From: Palsa-504 sp963756575 | Lineage (GTDB): Bacteria > Actinomycetota > Actinomycetes > Streptosporangiales > Streptosporangiaceae | Assembly (NCBI GenBank): GCA_963756575.1 | Contig: CAVWOM010000013.1 | Span: 1 to 64,000 of the forward strand | Reading direction: 5' to 3' | DNA length: 64,000 nucleotides | Part shown: positions 1 to 12,300 of the stretch, piece by piece | Numbering within the stretch: the first letter of the stretch is position 1 | Layout: each line of letters starts with the position of its first letter | Program-made: the position numbers and the translations under genes | The notes under the pieces: model-generated | What the model was told of the DNA's origin: nothing | The model's input: the letters and a program-made list of their open reading frames with translations, nothing else | The model's database searches: none

Positions 1-300
1 TCGGTAACCGGCAGCTGCCAGCCCAGCTCGTCCATCTCCAGCACCCGCTGGAATGGCTGCTCCGTCCGCGGCCGGGAACACCGTGCGCAGCACCTCGTGC
101 CTGCTGATCACGTCGGCCAGCTCGTCCGCCGCTTCCAGCGCGGCGGTGTCCAGGTCGCCGTCCAGCCGCAGCGCCACCGGGTTGTTGTAGACCGCGACTG
201 GGTCCCTCCAGCTGGGCGATGAACCACAGCCGCTGCTGGGCGAACGACAACGGCACCCGCTCCGGCCGGGCCCGCGCCGCCAGCGGCAGCCGCGCCGGGG
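1..300 (-). other. NRPS-1 module 9 C domain, partial
   Basis: The start of a ninth condensation domain (VPLSFAQQRLWFIAQLEG, YNNPVALRLDGDLD, RHEVLRTVFPAADG) is readable across further one-base shifts near 207 and 62. The gene therefore continues beyond the window with at least one more module. Confidence 0.7.
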
Positions 301-3300
301 CCGCCCCCGGCAGGGACCGCGGCCAGCGCGGCCGGGGTGGGCGCCTCGAACACCGCCCGCACCGGCACCTCCGCGCCCAGCACCACCCGGATCCGCGACG
401 CCAGCCGCACCGCCAGCAGCGAATGCCCGCCCAGCGCGAAGAAGTCATCCTCCGGACCCACCCGGTCCAGGCCCAGCACCCCGGCGAACGCCGCGCACAA
501 GATCTCCTCCGCCACCGACGCCGCCCGCGCCCGCCGCCACGGCACCCGCGTAGTCCGGCGCGGGCAGCGCGGCCCGGTCGAGCTTGCCGTTCGCCGTCAG
601 CGGCAGCGCCGCCAGCACCACCACCGCCGACGGCACCATGTGCTCCGGCAGCCGCCCCGCCGCGAACCGCCGCACCGCCGCCGCCAGCCCCTCCCCCTCC
701 CCGTCCCCGGAACCGTCCCCGGGACCGTCCCCGTCACGGGGCACCACGTACCCACCAGCCGCACATCGCCGGGGGCGTCCTGGCGGGCGGTCACCGCGGC
801 CTGCGCCACCCCCGGGCACGAAGCCAGCACCGCCGCCACCTCACCCGGCTCCACCCGGAACCCCCGCACCTTGACCTGGTCATCAGCGCGCCCCGCGAAC
901 ACCAGCTCCCCGCCCGCCGTCCACCGCGCCAGGTCCCCCGTCCGGTACATCCGCTCCCCGCCCGCCCCGAACGGGCACGCGGTGAACCGCTCCGCCGTCA
1001 GCGCCGCCCGCCCCAGGTACCCCCGCGCCAGCTGCACCCCGGCCAGGTACAGCTCCCCCGCCGTCCCGGCCGGCACCGGCCCCAGCCACTCATCCAGCAC
1101 GAACGCCCGCATATTCGCCGCCGGCGTCCCCATCGGCAGCACCCCCCGCCCCGCCAGCACCCGCCCGCTGACCCGCCCCGCCACCGCCCCGATCGCCGCC
1201 TCAGTCGGCCCGTAATGATTAACCACCACCACCCGGTCCCCCGCCGCCGCCGCCAGCTCCGCCGCCCACCCCGGCCCGGCCGCCTCCCCGCCCAGCACCA
1301 GCGACCGCCCCGGCAGCACCCCGCCCGGCCCCCCCGCCGCCGACAGCGCCGCCAGATGCGACGGCACCCCCTTGAGGTAATCCACCCCCCGCCCCGCCAG
1401 CCACCCCGCCACCGCCCCCGGATCCGCCGCCAGCGCCCCCTCCAGCACATGCAGCACCCCGCCCGTCGCCAGCGCCGTCAGCACCGCCGTATTCCCCAGA
1501 TCCGTCACCGGCGACTGCAGCAGCCCGTACCGGCCCCCCGCCGCCCCCCACCCCAGCCGCGACGGCACCCACCCCACGTAATTCGCCAGCGCCCCGTGAG
1601 AAACCCCCACCCCCTTCGGCACCCCCGACGACCCCGACGTGTAAATCACGTACGCCAGCCGCCCCCCCGGCACCCGCCCCGCCCCCGCCGGCACCGACCC
1701 CGCCACCGCCCCCGCCGTCCGCCGCTCATCCAGCTCCACCACCGGCACCCGCCCCGCCGGCAACCCCCCCAGCTCCCGCCCCGACCCCGCCACCAGCACC
1801 GCCCCCGCATCCCCCACCGCGAACCCCAGCCGCTCCGCCGGCCACCCCGGATCCAGCGGCAGGTACGCCGCCCCCGCCAGCCACACCCCCAGCACCGCCG
1901 CCACCAGCTCCGCCCCCCGCTCCAGGCACAACCCCACCACCATCTCCGGCCCCGCCCCCAGCCCCCGCAGATACCCCCCCAGCCGCCCCGCCCGCCCCCA
2001 CAGCTCCCCGTAACTCACCCACCGGTCCCCGCACGACACCGCCACCGCATCCGGGGCCCGCCCCGCCACCACCCCCACCAGCTCCACCACCGACCCGCAC
2101 CGGAAATCCGCCGCCGTGTCATTCCACCCCGCACCAGCTGCGCCCGCTCCGCCTCACCCAGCACCTCCACCCGCCGCAACCGGATCTGCGGATCAGCCGC
2201 CACCGCGGCCAGCACCCGCACGAACCGGTCCGCGATCACCCGCGCCGTCACCTCATCGAACAAATCCGCCGCGGCCAGTACCTGACCGCGCAGCCCGCCC
2301 GGCTGCCCGCCCGGCTGGCCGGTGGCCTCGCCCAGCAGCACGCTCAGGTCGAACCGGGCCACCGCGGTCCCGGCCCGGACCGCGGACGACCGCACGCCCG
2401 GCAGGGCCCCGGACACCGGGGCGTTGTTCTGCATGGTCAGCAGCACCTGGAACAGCGGGTGCCGGGCCAGCGACCGGTCCGGGGCCAGGTCATCGACCAG
2501 CCGCTCGAACGGCACGTCCTGATGCTCCAGCGCCCCCAGCCAGAACGCCCGCACCCGGCCCAGCACCTCGGCGAACCCCGGGTCCCCCGACAGGTCCGTG
2601 CGCAGCACCAGCGTGTTCACGAAGAACCCGACCAGGTCATCGAGCGCCTCATCGGTCCGCCCCGCCACCCCGGTCCCCACCGGGATATCCGTCCCCGCAC
2701 CCAGCCTGCACAACAGCACCGCCAGGCCGGCCTGCACCACCATGAACAACGTCACGCCCAGCTCCCGGGCCAGCCCCGCCAGCCCGGCATGGACCCCGGC
2801 GGGCACCTCCAGCCGCACCGCGTGCCCGCGGTGACTGGCCGCGGCCGGCCGCGGCCGGTCCGCCGGCAGCGCCAGCTCCGGCGGCACCCCCGCCAGCGCC
2901 TCCCGCCACCACGCAACCTGCGCAGCCAGCAAGCTGCCCGGGTCATCCTCCCGGCCGAGCAGCTCCCGCTGCCACAACGCATAATCCGCGTACTGCACCG
3001 GCAACGGCACCCACCCCGGCACCGCACCCTCCCGCCGCGCGCTATACGCCGTGCGCAGATCCCGGGCGAAGATCGCGGTCGACCACCCGTCAGTAGCGAT
3101 GTGGTGGAACACCAGGACCAGCACATGCGCCCCCGGACCCGCGGCCAGCAGCCGCGCCCGCACCGGAACCTGCACGGCCAGGTCGAACGGCTCTCCCGCG
3201 ATACCCGCCACCACCGCGGGCAGGTCCTCCTCAGCCGCCTCGGTGACCGGCAGCTCCCAGGCCGCCTCCCCCAGGGACAGCACCCGCTGGTACGGCTGCC

Positions 3301-6300
3301 CGTCCGCAGCCGGGAACACCGTCCGCAGCACCTCGTGCCGGGCGATAACGTCGGCCAGCGCCGCTTCCAGCGCCCCCGTGTCCAGGTCGCCGTCCAGCCG
3401 CAGCGCCACCGGGTTGTTATAGACCGCGCTGGGCCCCTCCAGCTGGGCGATGAACCACAGCCGCTGCTGCGCGAACGACAACGGCACCCGCTCCGGCCGC
3501 ACCCGCGCCGCCAGCGGCAGCCGCGCCGGGGCCGCCGCCCGCAGCCGCGCCGCCAGCGCCGCCGGGGTCGGCGCCTCGAACAGCACCCCGATCTCGGCCT
3601 CCACCCCCAGCACCGCCCGGATCCGCGACGCCAGCCGCACCGCCAGCAGCGAATGCCCGCCCAGCGCGAAGAAATCACCCTCCGGACCCACCCGCTCCAG
3701 CCCCAGCAACCCCGCGAACAGGCCGCACAGGATCTCCTCCGCCACCGTCGCGGGCTCCCGGCCCGCCTCGGCACCCGCGTACTCCGGGGCCGGCAACGCC
3801 GCCCGGTCCAGCTTCCCGCTGGGGGTCAGCGGCAGCGCATCCAGCACCACCACCGCCGACGGCACCATGTACTCCGGCAGCCGCCCGGCCGCGTGCTCCC
3901 GCGCCGCCACCGCCAGGCCGCCATCATCCCCGCCCGCGGCGGGCACGAGATAACCGACGATCCGCTTATCACCCGGGACGTCCTCGCGAACCGCCACCGC
4001 GGCCTGCGCCACCCCCGCGCAGCCCGCCAGCACCGCCTCCACCTCACCCGGCTCGACCCGGAACCCGCGGATCTTGACCTGCGCATCAGCCCGCCCCGCG
4101 AAGATCAGCTGACCCTCCGCCGTCCACCGGGCCAGGTCCCCGGTCCGGTACATCCGCTCCCCCGCCCCGAACGGGCACCCTACGAACCGCTCCGCGGTCA
4201 GCGCGGGGCGCCCCAGGTAGCCGCGGGCCAGCTGAATCCCGGCGATGTACAGCTCCCCGGCCGTCCCGGCCGGCAAGGGCTGCAGCCATTCATCCAGGAC
4301 ATACAGCCGGGTGCCGGCCACCGGGGTACCGATCGGCGGCGGCCCGTCCCCGCCACCCACCATCGCGGTCGACACAATCACCGTCGCCTCGGTCGGCCCG
4401 TAGGCATGCGTCAGCCGCCGCCCCGGCCCCCACACCGCCGCCAGCCGCGCCGTCAGCGGCTCCGCCCCCGCCAGCACCCGCGCCACCCCCGCCCACGCCA
4501 CCGGATCCAGCACCTCCAGCAGCGACGGCACCACACTCGCCGACCGCACCCCCGCCCGCCGCACCAGCACCCCCAGCCGGCCCGGCTCCGCCCGCTCCGC
4601 CCCCGCCGCGATCACCAGCGTCCCGCCCGCCGCCAACGTCACCGCCACATCCAGCACCGACGCATCAAAACTGAACGACGCGAACTGCAGCACCCGCACC
4701 CCCGGCCCCGCACCCAGCGCCGCCCGCAACGCCACCGCCAGGTTCACCACCCCCGCATGAGCCACCCCCACCCCGTTCGGCACCCCCGTCGACCCCGACG
4801 TGAAAATCACGTACGCCAGCCCGCTGCCCGCCCCGCCCCCCGGCGGCGGCACCGCCGGCATCCCCGCCACCGCCGCCGCCACCCCCGGCTCCCCCAGATC
4901 CGCCACCACCTCCGCAGCCAGCCCGCCCGGCAGCCCGCCCCGCGTCACCACCAGCCGCGCCCCGCTCACCGCCAGCATCGCCTCCAGCCGCCCCGCCGGA
5001 TAAGCCCGATCCAGCGGCAGGTACGCCGCCCCCGCCTTCCACGCCCCCAAGATCGCGGCCACCATCTCCGGCCCCCGCTCCAGGCACAGCCCCACCACCG
5101 ACTCCGGCCCCGCCCCCGCCCCCCGCAAGAACCCCGCCAGCCGGTTCGCCCGCGCATCCAGCTCCCCGTAACTCACGCTGGCATCCCCGCACACCACCGC
5201 CACCGCATCCGGCATCCGGGTCGCTCCCAACGTGAACAGCTCGGTCACGGTGATGCCCAGGTCGAACAGTCCCGCCATGGGGCTGGCGGACACATCAGGG
5301 GCAGTGTCGTTCCAGCCCCGGACTACCTGAGTCCGTTCGGCCTCATCCAGGACCTGTACCGTGCGCAGGCGAGCGGCCGGATCGGCGGCCACCACGGCCA
5401 GCACCCGGGTAAACCGGTCCGCGATGCTCTTGGCCGTCTCCCGGTCGAACAGGTCCGCCGCAGCCAGAAGGCGTCCGCGCAGCCCGGCAGGCAGGCCCTG
5501 CCCGTCACGGGCCTCGCTCAGGCTCACGCTCAGATCGAACAGGGCCGCCCCGGTCCCGGCCTGGACGGCGGACGCCCGCACACCGGGCAGGACCCCAGAC
5601 ACGGGAGCGTTGTTCTGCACGGTCAGCATGACCTGGAACAGCGGGTGCCGGGCCAGCGACCGGTCCGGGGCCAGGTCATCGACCAGCCGCTCGAACGGCA
5701 CGTCCTGATGCTCCAGCGCCCCCAGCCAGAACTGGCGCACCCGGCCCAGCACCTCGGCGAACCCCGGGTCCCCCGACACATCGGTACGCAGCACCAGCGT
5801 GTTCACGAAGAACCCGACCAGGTCATGGAGCGCCTCATCGGTCCGCCCCGCCACCGCCGTCCCCACCGGGATGTCCTTCCCGGCGCCTAGCTTGCTCAGC
5901 AGCACCGCCAGTACCGCCTGCACGACCATGAACATGGTCACGCCCTGCTCCCGGGCCAGGCCGGCCAGCTGCTGATGCACCTGCGCCGGGACCTGCAGCG
6001 GCACCGCGTGCCCGCGGTGGCTCGGAGCGGCCGGGCGCGGCCGGTCGGCCGGCAGCGCCAGCTCCGGCGGCGCGCCGGCCAGGGCCTGCCGCCACCAGGC
6101 GACCTGCCGCGCCAGCAGGCTGCCCGGGTCGGCGGGGTCACCGAGCAGCTCCCGCTGCCAGATCGCGTAATCGGCATACTGCACCGGCAGCCGATCCCAG
6201 CCCGGCACCCGGCCTTCCCGCCGCGCGGCATAGGCATGCGACAGGTCCCGGGCGAAGATCCCAGTCGACCACCCGTCGGTGGTGATGTGGTGGAACACCA

Positions 6301-9300
6301 GCACCAGCACGTGCGCTCCTGGGCCCGCGGCCAGCAGCCGCGCCCGCACCGGGATCTGCGCTCCCAGGTCGAACGGCTCCGCCGCGATTCCCGCCACCAC
6401 GGCGGGCAGGTCCTCCTCAGCCGCCTCGGTGACCGGCAGCTCCCAGCCCAGCTCCTGCACCGGCAAGATGCGCTGGTACGGCTGCCCGTCCGCAGCCGGG
6501 AACACCGTGCGCAGCACCTCATGCCGGGCGATAACGTCACCCAGCGCCGCCTCCAGCCCGGCGGTGTCCAGGTCGCCGTCCAGCCGCAGCGCCAGCGGGC
6601 TGTTGTGGACCGGCGACGGGCCTTCCAGCTGGGCGATGAACCACAGCCGCTGCTGGGCGAACGACAACGGCACCCGCCCCGGGCGGGCCCGCGCCGCCAG
6701 CGGCAGCCGCGCCGGGCGCGCCCCCTGCAGCCACGCCGCCAGCCTGGCCGGGGTCGGCGCCTCGAACACCGCCCGCACCGGCACCTCGGCGCCCAGCACC
6801 GCCCGGATCCGGGACGCCAGCCGCACCGCCAGCAGCGAATGGCCGCCCAGCGCGAAGAAATCATCCTCCGGCGCGGTCCGGTCCAGCCCGAGCACATCGG
6901 CGAACGCCACGCACAAGATCTCCTCAGCCACCGTCGCGGGCTCCCGGCCCGCCGGGGCCGCCGCCCGGTCCGGAGCCGGCAGGGCGGCCTTGTCGAGCTT
7001 GCCGCTAACGGTCAGCGGCAGTGCTGCCAGCACCACCACCGCCGACGGCACCATGTACCCTGGCAGCCGGGCGGCGGCACGCTCCCGCACCGTCGTGGCC
7101 AATCCCGGGTCCCTGTCCTGGGACGGAGACCCGGCGGGGATCACGTAGCCAACCAGCCGCCGGTCGCCGGGGGTGTCCTCGCGGACGATCACCGCGGCCC
7201 GCGCCACGCCCGGGCAGGCGGCCAGCACCGCCGCCACCTCGCCCAGCTCGATCCGGAACCCGCGGATCTTGACCTGGTCATCGGCCCGCCCCGCGAACAT
7301 CAGCTGTCCGGCGGCCGTCCATTTCACCAGGTCCCCGGTCCGGTACATCCGCTCCCCGCCGGTGCCGAACGGGCTGGCGGTGAACCGTTCGGCGGTCAGC
7401 GCCGCCCGGCCCAGATAGCCGCGGGCCAGCTGCACCCCGGCCAGGTACAGCTCCCCGGTCACCCCCGCGGGTACCGGGCACAGCCACTCATCCAGCACGA
7501 ACACCCTGGCATTGACGACGGGGCTGCCCACCGGCGGCTCGCCAGGCAGCCCGCCGTCAACCAGGCAGGTGGCGGTGATCACGGTAGCCTCGGTCGGACC
7601 GTAGGCATGTGTCAGCTGCCGGCCTGGGGCCCAGGCGGCGGCCAGCGCGGCCGTCAGCGGTTCCGCCCCGGCCACCAGACGGGAAACCCGCGACAGGGCG
7701 GCCGGGTCCAGCACCGCCAGCAGGGAGGGCACCACGCTGGCCGCCTCCACCCCGGCCGCCCGGATCATCGCCGCCAGCTCCGTCGGCTCGGCCCGCTGTC
7801 GCCTGGTGGCCACCACCAGCCGCCCGCCCGCGGCTAGGGTGACCGCCACGTCCAGCACCGAGGCATCGAAACTGAACGAGGTGAACTGCAGCACCCGCGC
7901 CCCCGGCCCCGCAACCAGCGCGGACCGCAGCGCAATCGCCAGGTTCGCCACCCCACCGTGGACAGCCGCCACCGCCTTGGGGGTCCCGGTGGACCCGGAG
8001 GTGTAGATCACGTAGGCCAGCTGCCCGGCCTGGGCCGGGACTACGGCAGCCGGGCGAGCCGCCGCGACCCGCGGGTCGTCCAAGTCCACCGCTGGGACGG
8101 CGGGCAGCCCGGCGGGCAGGCCGCCACGGGTCACTACGACCGCGGCCCGGCTGTCGACCAGCATGAACGCCAGCCGCTCCGGCGGGTAGCCCGGGTCCAG
8201 CGGCAGGTAGGCCGCCCCGGCTAGCCACGTCCCCAGGATCGCGGTAATCATGTCCGGGCCGCGGTCCAGGCATAGCCCGATTACCGTCTCCGGCCCCGCC
8301 CCCCGCAGGTATCCGCCGAGGCGGGCCGCCTTCTCCAGTAGTTGCCCGTAGCTGACCCAGCTGTCTTCGCAGCACACCGCGATCGTGTCCGGGGCCTGGA
8401 CCGCCTGCGCCGCGATCAACTCCGTCACCGGCCCCGCCGGGACGTCCGCCGCGGTGTCATTCCACTCCCGCAGGATCTGCGTCCGCTCCTCGGCATCGAG
8501 AATCTGGACCTGCCGCGGGCGGGCCTTCGGGTCAGCCGTCAATGCGGCCAGCACCCGGGCGAAGCGCTCCGCGATGGCCCGCGCGGTCGCTTCGTCGAAC
8601 AGGTCCGCCGCCGCCATCAGGCGCCCGTTCAGGCCGCCCGGCTGGCCCTGCCCAGCGCGGGCCTCGCCCAGCAGAACGTCCAGGTCGAACAGGGCCAGCC
8701 CGGTCCCGGCCCGGACAGCGGATGCCCGCACGCCGGGCAGGGGCGCAGACGCGGGGGCGTTGTTCTGCACGGCGAGCATGACCTGGATCAGCGGGTGGCG
8801 GCCCAGGGACCGGTCCGGGGCCAGGTCATCGACCAGCCGCTCGAACGGCACGTCCTGATGCTCCAGCGCGCCCAGCCAGAACGCCCGCACCCGCCCCAGC
8901 AACACGGTGAACTCTGGGTCCCCCGACAGGTCCGTACGCAGCACCAGCGTGTTCACGAAGAACCCGACCAGGTCATCGAGCGCCTCATCGGTCCGCCCCG
9001 CCACCGCCGTCCCCACCGGGATGTCCGTCCCGGCGCCCAGCTTCGACAGCAGCACCGCCAGCGCCGCCTGGACCACCATGAACAAGGTCACCCCCTGCTC
9101 CCGCGCCAGGGCGGCGAGCCCGGCATGGACCGCGGCGGGTATCTCCAGCGGCACCGCGTGCCCGCGGTGGCTGGCCGCGGCCGGGCGCGGCCGGTCGGCC
9201 GGCAGCGCCAGCTCACCCGGCGCCCCGGCCAGCGCCTCCCGCCACCAGGCTGTCTGGGCGGCCAGCAGGCTGCCCGGGTCACCGGCGTCGCCGAGCAGCT

Positions 9301-12300
9301 CCCGCTGCCACAACGCGTAATCGGCGTACTGCACCGGCAGCCGATCCCAGCCCGGCACCCGGCCCTCCCGCCGCGCGGCGTACGCCGTGCCCAGGTCCCG
9401 GGCGAAGATCCCGGTCGACCACCCGTCGGTGGCGATGTGGTGGAACACCAGCACCAGCACGTGTACCGCCGGGCCCGCGGCCAGCAGCCGCGCCCGCACC
9501 GGAACCTGCTGCACTCCCAGGTCGAACGGCTCCACTGCGATACCCGCCACCACGCCAGGCAGGTCCTCCACCCCGGCCACCTCGGTGACCGGCAGCTCCC
9601 AGCCCAGCTCATCCATCCCCAGCACCCGCTGGTACGGCTGCCCGTCCGCCATCATGAACACCGTGCGCAGCACCTCGTGCCGGGCGATCACGTCCGCCAG
9701 CGCCGCTTCCAGCGCGGCGGCATCCAGGTCCCCGTCCAGCCGCAGCGCCACCGGGTTGTTGTAGACCGAGCTTGCTCCGTCGAGCTGGGCGATGAACCAC
9801 AGCCGCTGCTGCGCGAACGACAACGGCACCCGCTCCGGCCGGGCCCGCGCCGTCAGCGGCAGCCGGGCCGGGGCCGCGCCCGCCAGGACCGCGGCCAGCG
9901 CCGCCGGGGTCGGCGCCTCGAACAGCACCCCGATCTCGGCCTCCACCCCCAGCACCGCCCGGATCCGCGACGCCAGCCGCACCGCCAGCAGCGAATGCCC
10001 GCCCAGGGCGAAGAAATCATCCTCCGGACCCACCCGCTCCACGCCCAGCACAGCAGCGAACAAGCCGCACAGCAGCTCCTCCGCCACCGTCCCCGGCTCC
10101 CGGCCCGCCGACGCCGCCGCGTAGTCCGGGGCGGGCAGCGCGGCCCGGTCGAGCTTGCCGCTGGGGGTCAGCGGCAGCGCAGCCAGCACCACCACCGCCG
10201 ACGGCACCATGTACTCCGGCAGCCGCCCGGCCGCGTGCGCCCGCGCCGCCGCCGCCAGCTCGTCCCCGTCCCCGTCGCCGCCAGGGACCACATAGCCGGC
10301 CAGCCGCACATCGCCGGGGGCATCCTCGCGGACGGTCACCGCGGCCCGCGCCACCCCCGGGCACGAGGCCAGCACCGCCTCGACCTCACCCGGCTCGACC
10401 CGGAACCCGCGGATCTTGACCTGGTCATCGGCGCGCCCGGCGAAGATCAGCTGACCCTCCGCCGTCCACCGGGCCAGGTCCCCGGTCCGGTACATCCGCT
10501 CCCCCGCCCCGAACGGGCACGCCACGAACCGCTCCGCGGTCAGGCCGGGGCGCCCCAGGTAGCCCCGCGCCAGCTGCACCCCGGCCAGGTACAGCTCCCC
10601 CGCCGTCCCGGCCGGCACCGGCCCCAGCCACTCATCCAGCACGAACGCCCGCATATTCGCCACCGGCGACCCGATCGGCGGCGGCCCGTCCCCGCCGCCC
10701 CCGGCCGCCCCGGCCGGCACTGCGGTCGTGACCATCACGGTCGCCTCGGTCGGCCCGTACGTATTGACCAGCTCCCGCCCCGGCCCCCACACCGCCGCCA
10801 GCCGCGCCGTCAGCGGCTCCGCCCCCGCCAGCACCCGCGCCACCCCCGCCCACGCCACCGGATCCAGCACCTCCAGCAGCGACGGCACCACACTCGCCGA
10901 CCGCACCCCCGCCCGCCGCACCAGCACCCCCAGCCGGCCCGGCTCCGCCCGCTCCGCCCCCGCCGCGATCACCAGCGTCCCGCCCGCCGCCAACGTCACC
11001 GCCACATCCAGCACCGACGCATCAAAACTGAACGACGCGAACTGCAGCACCCGCACCCCCGGCCCCGCACCCAGCGCCGCCCGCAACGCCACCGCCAGGT
11101 TCACCACCCCGCCGTGGGCCACCCCCACCCCCTTGGGAGTCCCGGTCGAGCCCGAGGTATAGATCACGTACGCCAGCCGCCCGGCCGGCACCGGCACCGC
11201 CACGGCCGGCGAAGCCGCCGCCACCGCCGGATCACCCAGGTCCGCCACCGGGACAGCGGGCAGCCCGCCCGGCAGCCCGCCACGCGCCACCACCAGCACC
11301 GCCCCCGAATCAGCCACCATGAACGCCAGCCGCTCCGCCGGCCAGCCCGGATCCAGCGGCAGGTACGCCGCCCCCGCCAGCCACGCCCCCAGCACCGCCG
11401 TCACCATGTCCGGGCCCCGCTCCAGGCACAGCCCCGCCACCGCCTCCGGCCCGGCCCCCGCCGCCCGCAGGTACCCGCCCAGACGAGCCGCCCGCCCCCA
11501 CAGCTCCCCGTAACTGACCCAGCGATCCCCGCACGACACCGCGACCGCATCCGGCACCCGCGCCGCCTGCCCCGCGACCAGCTCCGGCACCGACCCGCCC
11601 GGCACATCCGCCGCCGTCTCATTCCACCCCGACACCAGCTGCACCCGCTCGGCCGCATCCAGCACCTGCACCCGCCGCGGCCGCACCCCCGGATCAGCCG
11701 CCACCACCGCCAGCACCCGGACGAGCCGGCCCGCGATCACCCGCGCCGTCACCTCATCGAACAAGTCCGCCGCGACCCTCAGCTGCCCGCGCAGCCCACC
11801 CGACACCCCCCGCTCGTCACGAGCCTCACCCAAGATCACGTCCAGGTCGAACCGGGCCGCCCCGGCCCCGGCCCGGACCGCGGACACGCGCACCCCGGGC
11901 AGCCCCGCAGACCCCGCGGACCTCGCCGGGGTGTTGTCCTGCAGGGTGAGCATGACCTGGAACAGGGGGTGGCGGGCCAGGGACCGGTCCGGGGCCAGGT
12001 CATCGACCAGCCGCTCGAACGGCACGTCCTGGTGCTCCAGCGCGCCCAGCCAGAACTGGCGCACCCGGCCCAGCACCTCGGTGAACTCCGGGTCGCCGGA
12101 CACGTCGGTGCGCAGCACCAGCGTGTTGACGAAGAACCCGACCAGGTCATCGAGCGCCTCATCGGTCCGCCCCGCGATCCCGGTCCCGACCGGGATGTCC
12201 TCCCCGGCGCCCAGCTTGCACAGCAGCACCGCCAGGCCGGCCTGGACCACCATGAACATGGTCACGCCCTGCGTCCGGGCCAGCCCCGCCAGCCCGGCAT

